Assembly (NCBI GenBank): GCA_025200525.1
Contig: CM045770.1
Location: forward strand, 120,381,429 to 120,445,428
Source of the DNA: Camellia lanceoleosa
Taxonomy: Eukaryota; Streptophyta; Magnoliopsida; Ericales; Theaceae
Reading direction: 5' to 3'
Length of the DNA stretch: 64,000 bases
This document shows, in pieces, positions 1 to 12,206 of this stretch (position 1 is its first letter; each line of letters opens with the position of its first letter). A program made the translations under genes and the position numbers. Below the pieces are notes generated by a model. The model searched no databases. It worked only from the letters and a program-made list of their open reading frames with translations, and had not been told where the DNA came from.

Positions 1-369
1 ATTGTCCATTAAGATAGCATAAGCTGCTTTTCGAAGCAAGAGTGGTCAATTCAAAATTGATTGGCTATATTAAACTATGACCATATATTGGTTATAGTTA
101 GCTTTGAAAAGTAAGGGTGTTAAATTCGAAGCACTAATTTGAGATAATATTAACCAAAATTGTCAATTTTACTCCATAAGTTGGAAAAAGACATGTTGGT
201 TCCTTTTTAGTATTTCATTAAAGATAAGTGAATTCAGATTCGAAGGATGAGATTATTTAATTCGAAGCTATAAGTTGGCTTTTAAAAGTAAAAAGAAGCA
301 GAGTCAAACAATGTCAAGTACAGAAGGACTTTGTTTTTATTGGAGCCAAGACAATTACATTAAGTAACC

Positions 370-1877
370 TTATTTGGGTACAAATTCAAGCTCATAAAAA
401 TAAGGAATAGAATAAATAACAAGATCATGGAATTTTGTCCAACAATGATCAATGAATATTTGTTCTTTCTTTATTATATCTTCCATCTCCTCTAAAGTTG
501 GCTGCATGAGTTGGTGTGCTCTCACTTCATAATAGAGCTCTTCAGCCTTTGTTTCGAAAGCCTCTTCCCTCAATTTTTGTTCCAACTCATCTATAACTAA
601 ATCATCCCAATACGCAGAATCTTTATTTTTGAAGTCATCGAAGTCTTCAATGAAGTTTTACGCCGTATTGAGCATGGTCGGAGAGATGAAAGTTGATCCA
701 AAGATTGGATGGCGATCTTGGAATTTCGATGCGGTGGAGAATCTTGGAAGTTGATCCAGGAACATGTGAAGTTCTGCTTGGGCAATGGGATTAAGGACAT
801 GGCCCCTAGTCAGAATATCACAAGCCCATCGAAAATTCTTGAGAGGGATGTCATCCTCAAGAACATTGAAGGGCAAGTGAGAAAAAGCATAGCGAAGTTG
901 AGCTTGTTTCCGCTCAAATGGAGTTGGAGATGATGGAGGTTTGTAAGGAGGAAAGATTTTGTCCATTGGAAGAGCAAGCCTTAATTTCTCTGTCCAAGAA
1001 AGAGTGGGAGGAGGAGAAGGAGTAGATGGTTACCTTGAGAAGATGGAGAAGGTGTGGATGCTTCTATTCGGAGGATGGAGAAGGTGTGGATGCTTCTATT
1101 CGGAAGATGGAGAAGAAGAAGTGGATGCTTGATTAGGGGAGATGACACAGGGATGGGAGGAACAAAGGCATTAATGTAGTCAAGCCAGTCAGAAGAGCAA
1201 ATCTGCGCTTTCTTGGCTAAAAATGAAGGGGTATATCCTTGTGATTCTTCCAAGCACCGGGCAGTGTGCATTATCCTTGTGGGCATGGAAGATGTATACC
1301 AAGCCACAAGCAAATTCTCCTCTAAACTGCGTCGAAGGTCGATGGGCACATAAGGATAAACCACCGAGCTTCGAGCATAGGAAGGAAAATCTAAAGGGTC
1401 AGTGAACTCAATAAAATGATGATTGATTCGTTCCCTCAAGTCCCAGGACTCAGGTGCTGACCAGTTCGTCCATCCAGAAGCCCCAGAAGATGAAGAAGTT
1501 GTAGCTTCATCCCAAGCAGAAGTTTGTGAAGAAGAACTTCCTAAGTCCATATTTGCAATTTGTTGAAGCAAAGGCTTGAGAGTAGTTCGTTCAAGGTGCG
1601 AGGGGAGTTTAGAGGAAGAACTTCTTGTATTAATAAATTTGTAAACCAAAGGATTGAGGGCAATGTGTTCGTAGTCCAAAGGTTGATAATTTGCGAAAGC
1701 CTCCATGACCTGAATATAGAAAGGCGGGTAAAGGTGGCTAATAAATGCGTAGAGATTCTTTCGAGGGGAAACAGCATTACTCAATGGCTCTTTGTATGCT
1801 TGATCAATAGAGTGAGAAGGTGATTGAGTCATAATCCGTTCGAATGCTGAAAGTATTGGAATGTGCAACAAAGTCAA
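370..1877 (-). pseudogene. Decayed antisense ORF of the LTR element
   Basis: Three consecutive minus-strand reading frames (about 1877-981, 966-658 and 660-370) look like one protein of roughly 480 residues broken by two frameshifts. The first block runs from MTLLHIPILSAF and includes SPRKNLYAFISHLYPPFY and a Ser/Thr-rich linker. The second begins MDKIFPPYKPPSSPTPFERK. The third holds an acidic stretch (FEDFDD) and an EEMEDIIKKEQIF helix. An in-frame 33-bp duplication near 1041-1109 repeats the residues ILRIEAS or similar. I do not recognise a domain. The ORF runs antisense to the adjacent LTR and ends its reading just upstream of that LTR's start. Confidence 0.45.
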
Positions 1878-2003
1878 GAGTTAATGCAAATGATCACCAA
1901 ATAGGTGACGGTTGTGTTTCCTGAAGATAGATTCTATGCACGTTCCAAAAAAGCGCGGGAAAAGCTTTTGATCCACTAATATCTCCAAGTATTGGGTATA
2001 TTA

Positions 2004-2016
2004 GTGCGGGGGGTAA
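2004..2016 (+). other. Polypurine tract before the 3' LTR
   Basis: A G-rich run (GTGCGGGGGGTAA) directly abuts the TGTTGG start of the LTR. This is the expected position and composition for the plus-strand primer of an LTR retrotransposon, and it fixes the LTR as the 3' one. Confidence 0.7.
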
Positions 2017-2788
2017 TGTTGGCTACATATTTTGTAAAAGCCAGTTACAATTCGACACGTGGCAGAATGAGGGTATTATGGGAAGATGATTTTAATCTTC
2101 AATCTCAATCATACACGTGGCAATAAATATTGGTTCTCAAGTGGTCTGAGTAGCACTAGATCAGTAATGAGATACAAGGTGACGTGGCCTCAACGGTTAC
2201 CTATATTCAAATTCAAATACAAGAGGGAAGTTCAATTGCAAGTGATGGCATAGTGGAACTATTTCTAAGGCAGCATGATCAGTGATCATGGAGGAGCAGT
2301 TCGACGGTTCAAAGTACAGTTCGAAGGTCATCCTTGACAAGTATAAATAGCAAGGAAGTCCCCAGAAAAGCCCCCCAGACTCAGATCATATAAACCAGTT
2401 TTTACTTCATATTTTCCTTTCCAGTTTTACCTTTCCTGTACTTTAAATACTTGTTCTTTAAATACCTGCATTGTACTTCAATTCATAGGAGTAGTTTCAA
2501 GTAGATTCAAGTAGACTGTTGCTGTAAACCTCCTCGAGGCTGAGTTTGGACTATTGTAAGTATCTATGTTAATGAAATACTTCAATTGTTCTTCATATTA
2601 ATTGTTATTTCTCTTAATTTCTCCTAAAGTCAAGCCACCAGTAAAAGTCCTCTTCATTGAGGCTGAAAGAACTAAAACATAGTCGCCTGATAATTGATTG
2701 GCAATTATAATTTTTGTAAGGACTGATTGATCCTTGCTGGCACGCTCGCATTTACAAATATATCCTTCGAAAAGCCAAAAAGCCAACA
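2017..2788 (+). mobile_element. 3' LTR, 772 bp, TGTTGGCT...AGCCAACA
   Basis: The ends are a perfect 8-bp inverted repeat, TGTTGGCT and AGCCAACA. A TATA box lies at 2342-2349. Upstream of it are several ACGTG-core motifs (around 2056, 2114 and 2193) of the G-box/ABRE type. The right edge abuts a unit of the tandem array: the flank GATATATACT matches GATGTATACT in the other copies, so the element landed at a unit boundary. The left TSD is outside the window. Confidence 0.85.
2342..2349 (+). promoter_or_regulatory. TATA box of the 3' LTR
   Basis: TATAAATA lies in the middle of the LTR, after a G-box-containing upstream part, as expected for a U3/R boundary promoter. Confidence 0.65.
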
Positions 2789-3722
2789 GATATATACTCT
2801 TTAAAAAAAAAAAAAAGAGTTTAGAATCACTCAATTTAGGATCACCATATATTTATCAAAGCAGGTAAAAGAATATTATAATTTGTTAACCACCATTAAT
2901 GGATATAAAAAGTCCACACAAACGGAGCAAGGTTAAAAAAAAAAACATCGGTGCTATTATCAATGTTGAGAAATTTTGCATAAATGACAAACAACCTTTC
3001 AAATGAAAATAGGCTACGATATTTATAATTGACGTTCATCATACTACATCATCATCATTATGACAGACACCACCAAGTGCCTTTATGTGAAAATCAATGA
3101 ATGATAAAAGCAATTAAACACATCAATGAACAATAAATAAATATAAAATTGATAAGTCAATTTTCTATAAATCTCTAAAAACCATCAATCCAATGGATTA
3201 TACCAACTATGAAAATCAATTCACAAAATATGATTAATCTAAATATGTATATTCTATACCTAGAAAGTATAATCATAATCAGCCCACCCAAATTGGGAAG
3301 TCCCCATTATTCTCTACCAATCAAAATGAAAATTTCATTCACTAAAAACAAACTTCCAAACATGGCATAAGAAGTAAATACACAAGCCTATTAAAGTATA
3401 ACAATTACGTATGTGCACACAGAAATCAAAAAAAATCAAACAGATGCCAGTGTAAGAACATTTATTAGTTTTGTTGTTCATACACTACATAAAAAACCAA
3501 AACTTACACCGTTTCACAAAATTTCAAATCTCTACTAAAGTAGTTACTAAAGCAACCAACCAAAAAATAAATTTTCCATATGGTCAAAATTGAAAACGTA
3601 TTCACAAACTAATAAAGAAACAGATTCTACCTATAGTAAATTCTGATTATGCAAAATCATATTCATTCTGGATAAGACAATTTGAACCAAGAGATAAACT
3701 CCCACATTAATATTGTGGTTCA

Positions 3723-4812
3723 TGTTGGAACAATTCATCTTGAATTCTTTAATTGGTGGTCTTCGAGTCTTCAAACTTGGTGATGAACTTGTCTATGTTG
3801 AACAAAAAATTTTGTGTTTCAAGTCGCGTTACTCAGTCGCTTTCCTAAAGACAATATTTGCACCCACCAAAAGGTGTGCAGGGGGTTACAACAAATTTGC
3901 CTCCAGAATACAATGAAGCCTGATCTAAATATCAAGTCTATTGCCATCTGCACTGACGACAATAGATTAGAACGCTCTTGATATAATTAAGAAAACCAAG
4001 ACAGTGATAATCAAATCTGCAGAACTTGATTATCAGTAAGAAAGCAGAAATTTGCTTAAGATACTATTGATCAAAAACTCAAAATCAAGAGGGAGAGAGA
4101 GAATTGTAGGAATGCTTTTCAGGATTTTGGATGGATTGAAATGGTTGAATTCGTAGTCAATTTATACGCCTTGATGCGCCTGATCGAATGGTCATGTCTC
4201 TCGATCGCAACCGATCAGATCTAACCATTGGATCGACGATCTATGGTGCAGATCATTCTCATACTGAATAGACGCCTTGACTAATCATACTTGATCACGA
4301 TCGGGTGCATTTCATCCGTACGATTGCATACATCTCCAATCAATAGCTATGATCATCCCACTCTAGATCGGACACACAACCGTTTGATCGGTTGGTTCCC
4401 TCATCGCCAACGGACGACACATCATTGCCACATGGAGTTGACTGTACTCCACGTAACCCATGCCACGTCATCGCTCCAACTTGTCCGATGCGTCTGTGCT
4501 AAGTGCAAAGTGCGTCATCAAACGCCACATAGCCCACTGCCCACGCCACGTGCATGGGCGAGTGTGTGCGTATGGATGGTGCACCGTCCTTGCGCAGTGG
4601 GTGGAAGCACACTAGCTTTCATCCCATAATTCTATATTCAAAAGAATATTTCAGGTAGCAGTTTATTAAGTGCTTCATGTTTTGCTCTCTTTCCAATGTA
4701 GGACAAAGTGCTCAAGCTTATTTCATGCTTTCAAAAGAAAAACATGAAAGGTTTTGAAAACAGCCAAAAATAAACTATAAATTTGAAAACCCATTTTGAA
4801 AATTCCTCAACA
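3723..4812 (-). mobile_element. Solo LTR in tandem unit, copy 1
   Basis: On the minus strand this reads TGTTG(G/A)GGAATTTTC to GAATTGTTCCAACA, with the direct repeat GTTCA on both sides (3718-3722, 4813-4817). That marks a solo LTR with a 5-bp TSD. A minus-strand TATA-like site lies at 4160-4166, and a GTCCTACATTGG-like motif lies near 4695. No primer-binding site or polypurine tract flanks it. A Copia-type origin is likely but not shown. Confidence 0.8.
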
Positions 4813-5981
4813 GTTCATGGTTAAACAAATTCTACTACACAAGGTTCATAATTCTTTATGACAACCTAAGCCACAACATTCAAAACTTTGATTAATAATA
4901 AAATAATAATCTATTCATTTGTTTGGTTATCAAATGATTCCACGATTCATATTCAATTAAATTGAATGACACTACTATTTAAATAATCTTATTTAAAATT
5001 CTATGATACAAACATGCTACTACAATAACGGAAAAAATATGACGTTTGCATGATGTATACTCTTAGAAAAAAAAAAGTTTAGAAGCACTCAATTTAGGAT
5101 CACCATATATTTATCAAAACAGGTAAAAAAGTATTATAATTTGCTAACCGCCATTAATGGACATAAAAAGCCCACACAAACGGAGCAAGTAAGGGAAAAA
5201 AAAGAACACCGGTACTATTATAAATGTTGAGAAATTCTGCATAAATGACAAACAACCTTTCAAATGAAAATAGGCTACGATATTTATAATTGACGTTCTT
5301 CATACTACATCATCATCGTCATGACAGACACCACCAAGTGCCTTTATGTGAAAATCAATGAATGATAAAAACAATTTAACACATCAATGAATAATAAATA
5401 AATATAAAAATTGATAAGTGAATTTTCTATAAATCTCTGAAAACCATGAATCCAATGGATTATTCCAACTATGAAAATCAATTCACAAAATATGATTAAT
5501 CTAAATATGTATATTCTATACCCAGAAAGTATAATCATAATCAGCCCACCCAAATAGGGAAGTCCCCATTATTCTCCACCAATCAAAATGAAAATTTCAT
5601 TCACTAAAAACAAACTTCCAAACATGGCATAAGAAATAAATACACAAGCCTATTAAAGTATAACAATTATGCATGTGCACACAGAAATCACAAAAAATCA
5701 AACAGATGCTAGTGTAACAACATTTATTAGTTTTGATGTTCATATACTACATTAAAACCAAAACTTACACCGTTTCACAAAATTTCAAATCTACACTAAA
5801 GTAGTTACTAAAGCAACCAACCAAAAATAATTTTGCCTTATGGTCAAAATGGAAATGTATTTACAAACTAATAAAGAAACAGATTCTATCTATAGTAAAT
5901 TCTGATTTTGCAGAATCATATTGATTATGGATAAGACAATTTGAACCAAGAGATAAATTCCCACATTAATATTATGGTTCA

Positions 5982-7108
5982 TGTTGGAACAATTCGTCTT
6001 GAATTCTTTAATTGGTGGTCTTCGAGTCTTCAAAACTTGGCGATGAACTTGTGTATGTCGAACAAAAAATTTTGTGCTTCAAGTTGCGTTACTCAGTCGA
6101 TTTCCTAAAGACAATATTTGTATCCATCAAAAGGTGTGCAGGGGGTTACAACAAATTTGTCTCCAGGATACAATGAAGCCTGATCTAAAGATCAAGTCTA
6201 TCGACGTCTGCACTGACGGCAATAGATCAGAACACTCTTGATATAATCAAGAAAACTAAGACAGTGATAATCAAATCTGCAGAACTTGATTATCAGTAAG
6301 AAAAGCAGAAATTTGCTTAAGATACTCTTGATCAAAAACTCAAAATCAAGAGGGAGAGAGAATTGCAGGAATGCTTTTTAGGATTTTGGATGGATAGAAA
6401 TGGCTGAATTTGTAGCATATTTATAGGCCTTGATGTACCTAATCAAATGGTCATGTCCTTTGCTTGTATTCGATCAGATTTGATCGTTAGATCGACGATC
6501 TATGGTGCAGATCAGTCTCATACCGAATAGATGCCTTGACTAATCACACCTGATCACGACCAGGTGCCATCTCATCCGTACGATCGCCTGCATCTCCAAT
6601 CAACGGCTATGCTCAACCCACTCCAGAGTGGACGTACAACCGTTTGATTGGTTGGTTGACTCATCGCCAACGGACGACATGTCACTGGCACGTTGAGTTG
6701 GCTGCACTCCACGTAACCCATGCCATGTCATCGCTCCAACTTGTCCGATGCAAATAGGAAAGCGCCCTCATGGTACCGATGCGTCTGTGCTAAGTGCAAA
6801 GTGCGCAATCAAACACCACATAGCCCACTGTCCACACCACGCACGCGTGTGCGGGTGCTTGTGCGGATAGTGCGAAACACCATCCTTGCTGTGTGGGTGC
6901 ATGCACACTAGCTTTCATCCCATAATTCCATATTCAAAAGAATATTCCATGTAGCACTTTATTAAGTGCTCCATGTTTTGCTGTCTTTCCAATGTGGGAC
7001 AAAGTCCTTAAGCTTATTTCATGCTTTCCAAAGAAAAACATGGAAGGTTTTGAAAACAGCCAAAAATAAACTATAAATTTGAAAACCCATTTTGAAAATT
7101 CCCCAACA
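5982..7108 (-). mobile_element. Solo LTR in tandem unit, copy 2
   Basis: This is the second copy of the 1.1-kb minus-oriented LTR, with GTTCA repeats at 5977-5981 and 7109-7113. The minus-strand TATA box TATAAATA is at 6418-6425. It has a ~30-bp segment (after CAACTTGTCCGATGC, about 6750) that copy 1 lacks and copy 3 shares. Confidence 0.8.
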
Positions 7109-7259
7109 GTTCATGGTTAAACAAATTCTACTACACAAGGTTCATAATTATTTATGACAACCTAAGTCACAACATTCAAAACAATGATTGTTAATAAAAT
7201 AATAATCTATTTATTTGTATGGTTGTCAAATGATTCCACGATTCATATTCAATTAAATG

Positions 7260-9762
7260 TGTCACAACCCAAACCTGTCCCTGTAGGTCTAGCATCGTAA
7301 CCGGCCAGTAATCCTTGGATTACCAAAGGCCTCTTGACAGAATAGCAAATAATAAGGGGCTACGGAAGCAAATATACAAAATAGACAAGGTCCAATGAGC
7401 TGTGATAACATACATGGGACAGAATATTTCAAAACTTATATATATACATAAGTGTGTCGGTCAAAGGATACCATATTTACAAAATATTTACAAGAGTGTA
7501 GTTCCCAGGACCCGACATTACAAAACAGACAAGGACTGTCATAAGCACAAAAACAACCGTATCTCTAGACATCAATTGGAACCTCCTCGGGAGGCACAAC
7601 AGTTGGCTGAAAAAAACAGAAACGAAGGCCGTCAACTCTGGCCCCTGATCACGTGCCGGTTCACCTACATACATAATATAAACTGTGAGCGAAAACTCAG
7701 TGAATAATAACAGAGTAAAGGGGTTTCAATGAATGAGTCTGTACAGATTCAGAAATCATAATTCAGTTTTGTATCAAATTCATAGTTTGTCTAGATTATA
7801 TACAGAAATCATAAGTCATGCGTAAGTATACGTGATACATCCATTAGCGTTAACAGAGCAGATACAGAACAGATACAGACACGTGAGGGTTACGAATAAC
7901 TAGTTCCATAAAGAAACCTCCGGATCCGATGTACAGAGAAACAATCTGGCGAGCTCCCATGGCGGAGCCTCCGTGCAGGTAACGAGTCTTGAGATTAAGT
8001 TCCATAAAGGAACCTCCAATACCGGGTAACAGCCACAGATATCACATGATGCTAAGGATGTTACGAATACATATCAAAAATTAGACAGTCATTCATTGTA
8101 CAGAACATAGCACTTGGGAAAACAGATCTTATTTTATCACACAGAAAATAAATACAGTTTGAACATAACTTTACTAAGTTATTACTCACAGTTGGCCTTG
8201 AGACAATAGACAGAGCAGATCGGTCTGACAGGACGTGGCACGTGACCTACACGACACATAACAGATACACACTTGAAATACACACTCAAATTGTACATAA
8301 CTTATGTCGTTCGCTCTTAGTGTGTTTCTAACCCTTAATCCTCATTATGGAGTCTTAAACATGGCCTAGAAATGCCTATGATGGAATGAGGATACAAGAA
8401 TGCATTGGAAAACATTTCTCAAAATTTGCTGAAAATAAGGTCCACACTCGAGCGTCGCTTTCCTCGCTCACGCGGACATGCAGACAATGAAGCCCCGCTC
8501 AAGCGTGACTTTCCTCGCTCGAGCGGACTGTAAACTCATGAAAAAGTGCTGGATGCATGATTTTTACGTTCGACGGACGCTCGACCTTTGCTCGAGCATG
8601 AGACTTAGACTTTCGCTCGAGTGGACTACAAAACACAAGAACTTCTGGGTATATGCATTTCACGCTTGAGCATAAACATCATCGCTCGAGCGGAGTGCAT
8701 GTACTTAGAGTGCACGCTCGAGCGTATAGTTCTACGCTCGAACGTGGATCAAATTTCTGGAAATTCCAGATTTGATCACCAAGCTCAAATTCGACCTTTG
8801 AAGCATCAAACTCAATTTTCTGGGCCCAAAACTTTGGAAAACACTTAATAACTCATAGAACAACATGTTTAAAGAATCATTTCAAGAAATCATGGCCTAA
8901 AAGAATATCAATTATGCACAAACTCAACTTAAATTCAAAATCAATTTATGAACCTCACATGCATGCACACTTTTGAGCAAAGGCCCTCCAAAACATGATC
9001 AAATGCTACTAAATCACATGAAACCCATTGTGTTTCCAAAATTAGAATGGACTCAGCACATGCATGAAGGAATTCTTGAAAATCAATCTCCAAAATGCCA
9101 TGAAACATGCATGCATGCATGCATGAATTCACTCTTAGTTCCCATCCTTTAGTTCAATTCACATGTTAATCCACCTAACACCATTAATTTCATGTTCTAA
9201 TCAACCAAACTTCAAGGCTAGAGGTTAACATTCTTACCTAGGGATCTCAATTCCTTATGCTAGAGATGGTCTTGAGTGATTTTCCAAATTTTCCTAGCAA
9301 TTACCCTCCTTGTGAATTCAATCTTCAAGCTCTACATCAATTCCCCCTTCTCTCACTCTCCCTCACGTTTTCTTCCTCTCAAAGCTCAAGTGTGATAAAA
9401 AAAAAATGAATAAAAGAGGTGAGTAGGGTTCAATTAGCCTAATAAGTGGTAATTGCTCAAAAATAAGCAAATGGCATTATTTTAATCAAATTTAATCGTT
9501 CCGAACCGAACTTTAATTAAACCTACCATAAAATTCTATAAATCCTAATTAGCACATAAATCAAGTCAATTTCCGATTCGGAAGCCGATAAGGCTTTCAA
9601 TTCCCAAATCGAAACTAAAACATGAACAGATCTTTCTACACCGAACAGATAGAGACACAAAAAATAATGCAAGGCACATGCAATTTAATTCCAAATCCTC
9701 CTAAATTCTTGTAGGCATAATTAAATACGGATTAACATTAATCAGAGGTCGGGGTTGTTACA
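7260..9762 (-). mobile_element. Solo LTR, 2503 bp, TSD AAATG
   Basis: The element starts TGTCACAACCC, ends GGGGTTGTTACA, and is flanked by AAATG at 7255-7259 and 9763-9767. It interrupts tandem unit 2 precisely. Its left end is the reverse complement of the right end of the LTR at 24246-26879, so the two belong to one subfamily and this copy reads on the minus strand. On that strand a consensus splice donor (CCTAG|GTAAGAA, 9237) and an acceptor (T-rich...CAG, 7607) enclose 1631 bp that contain the CTCGAG palindrome cluster. All ORFs inside are chance ORFs. Confidence 0.9.
8445..8744. repeat. Phased CGCTCGAGCG palindrome cluster
   Basis: Twelve perfect or one-mismatch copies of CGCTCGAGCG have cores starting at 8448, 8468, 8499, 8519, 8570, 8581, 8592, 8617, 8666, 8686, 8718 and 8738. 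Four pairs are exactly 20 bp apart, with 31-32 bp to the next pair where pairs adjoin. The triplet at 8570-8592 is spaced 11 bp. The cluster is a GC-rich island in AT-rich sequence. Confidence 0.85.
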
Positions 9763-9876
9763 AAATGGAATGACACTACTATTTAAATAATCTTATTTAA
9801 ACTTCTATGATGTCAACAACTGCCATGATGATGCAAATATGCTACTACCATAACAGAAAAAATATGACATTTGCAT

Positions 9877-12206
9877 GATGTATCTTAAAAAAAAAAAAAA
9901 GTATAAAAGCACTCAATTTAGGATCACCATATATTTATCAAATCAGGTAAAAAGAATATTATAATTTGTTAACCACCATTAATGGATATAAAAAGTCCAC
10001 ACAAATGGAGCAAGGTTAAAAAAAAAAACATCGGTGCTATTATCAATGTTGAGAAATTTTGCATAAATGACAAACAACCTTTCAAATGAAAATAGGCTAC
10101 GATATTTATAATTGACGTTCTTCATACTACATCATCATCATTATGACAGACACCACCAAGTGCCTTTATGTGAAAATCAATGAATGATAAAAGCAATTAA
10201 ACACATCAATGAACAATAAATAAATATAAAATTGATAAGTCAATTTTCTATAAATCTCTAAAAACCATCAATCCAATGGATTATACCAACTATGAAAATC
10301 AATTCACAAAATATGATTAATCTAAATATGTATATTCTATACCCAGAAAGTATAATCATAATCAGCCCACCCAAATAGGGAAGTCCCCATTATTCTCTAC
10401 CAATCAAAATGAAAATTTCATTCACTAAAAACAAACTTCCAAACATGGCATAAGAAGTAAATACACAAGCCTATTAAAGTATAACAATTACGCATGTGCA
10501 CACAGAAATCAAAAAAAATCAAACAGATGCCAGTGTAAGAACATTTATTAGTTTTACTGTTCATACACTACATAAAAAACCGAAACTTACACCGTTTCAC
10601 AAAATTTCAAATCTCTACTAAAGTAGTTCCTAAAGCAACCAACCAAAAATAAATTTGCCATATGGTCAAAATTGAAAACGTATTCACAAACTAATAAAGA
10701 AACAGATTCTACCTATGGTAAATTCTGAATATGCAGAATCATATTCATTCTGGATAAGACAATTTGAACTAAGAGATAAACTCCCACATTAATATTGTGG
10801 TTCATGTTGGAACAATTCATATTGAATTCTGTAATTGGTGGTCTTCGAGTCTTCAAAACTTGGTGATGAACTAGTCTATGTCAAACAAAAAATTTTGTGC
10901 TTCAAGTCGCGTTACTCAGTCGCTTTCCTAAAGACAATAGTTGCACCCACCAAAAAGTGTGCAAGGGGTTACAACAAATTTGCTTGCACGATAGAATGAA
11001 GGCTGATCTAAAGATCAAGTCTATCAGCGTTTGCACTGACGACAATAGATTAGAACACTCTTGATATAATCAAGAAAACCAAGACAGTGATAATCAAATC
11101 CGTAAAACTTGATTATCAGTAGGAAAGCAAAAATTTGCTTAAGATACTCTTGATTGAAAACTCAAAATCAAGAGGGAGGAAGAGAGAGAGAGAGAATTGC
11201 AAAAATGCTTTTCAGGATTTTTGATGGATTGAAATGGCTGAATTCGTAGCCTATTTATAGGCCTTGATGCACCTAATCAAAGGGTCATGTTCCTTGATCA
11301 CATCCGATCAAATCTAACCGTTGGATCGACGATCTATGGTACAGATCATTCTTATACTAAATAGTCGCCTTGGCTAATTACATCTGATCACGATTGGGCA
11401 CCATCTCATCTGAATGATCGTGCGCATCTCCAATCAACGGCTATGATAAACCCACTGCAGATTGGACATATAGCCGTTTGATCGGTTGGTTGACTCATCA
11501 CCAACGGACGACACGTCACTGCCACGTGGAACTGACTGTACTTAGTGTGACCCATGCCACATTGGATCTACGTTATCGCTCCAACATGTCCGATGCAAAT
11601 AGGAAAGCGCTCCCATGGCACCGATATGTCCATGCAAAGTGCAAAGTGCGCATCAAACGCCACACAGCCCACTATCCACGCCACGTGAGAGCGCGTGTGT
11701 GCGGATGGTGCGAAGCACCATCCTTGCGGTGTGGGCGCATACAAACTAGCTTTCATCCTATAATTCCATATTCAAAAGAATATTCCATGTAGCATTTTAT
11801 TAAGTGCTCCATGTTTTGCTCTCTTTCCAATGTGGGACAATGTCCTCAAGCTTATTTCATGCTTTCCAAAGAAAAACATGAAAGGTTTTGAAAACACCCA
11901 AAAATAAACTATAAATTTGAAAACCTATTTTGAAAATTCCCCAACAATTCATGGTTAAACGAATTCTACTACACAAGGTTCATAATTATTTATGACAACT
12001 TAAGTCACAACATTCAAAACTATGATTATTAATAAAATAATAATCTATTCATTTGTATGGTTATCAAATGATTCCACGATTCATATTCAATTAAATGGAA
12101 TGACACTACTATTTAAATAATCTTATTTAAACTTCCATGATGTCAACAACTGCCATGATGATGCAAATATGCTACTACCATAACGGAAAAAATATGACAT
12201 TTGCAT
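9877..12206. repeat. Tandem unit copy 3
   Basis: This uninterrupted copy of the 2.3-kb unit is the best reference for the others. It holds the solo LTR at 10805-11946. The rest is AT-rich, without a coding signal. Confidence 0.9.
10805..11946 (-). mobile_element. Solo LTR in tandem unit, copy 3
   Basis: This is the third copy of the 1.1-kb LTR. The flanking repeat is GTTCA on the left and ATTCA (one change) on the right. The minus-strand TATA box is at 11252-11259. A CAAT-like CCAATCAACGG lies in the upstream part near 11431. Confidence 0.8.

Larger units (their letters stand above)
1..2016 (+). mobile_element. 3' internal region of an LTR retrotransposon
   Basis: This is the stretch upstream of the LTR at 2017-2788. 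It ends in a polypurine tract, so it should be the 3' end of the internal region of a +-oriented element whose 5' part lies outside the window. No sense-strand gag or pol ORF is visible. Instead the minus strand carries a long decayed ORF. The first ~370 bases show nothing recognisable. The lineage is uncertain. An antisense ORF between pol and the 3' LTR is known from Tat-lineage Ty3/gypsy elements, and that is the closest precedent I can offer. Confidence 0.6.
5052..9876. repeat. Tandem unit copy 2, interrupted by a solo LTR
   Basis: This copy is homologous to 2789-5051 and 9877-12206. It is split at 7259/7260 by a 2.5-kb LTR. The joined flanks (AATTAAATG then GAATGACACT) restore the sequence seen uninterrupted near 12100. 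Confidence 0.9.

Noticed and set aside
3713..3916. 67-residue ORF in tandem unit 1
   Set aside because: It lies in the solo LTR and is not preserved in the other copies of the unit.
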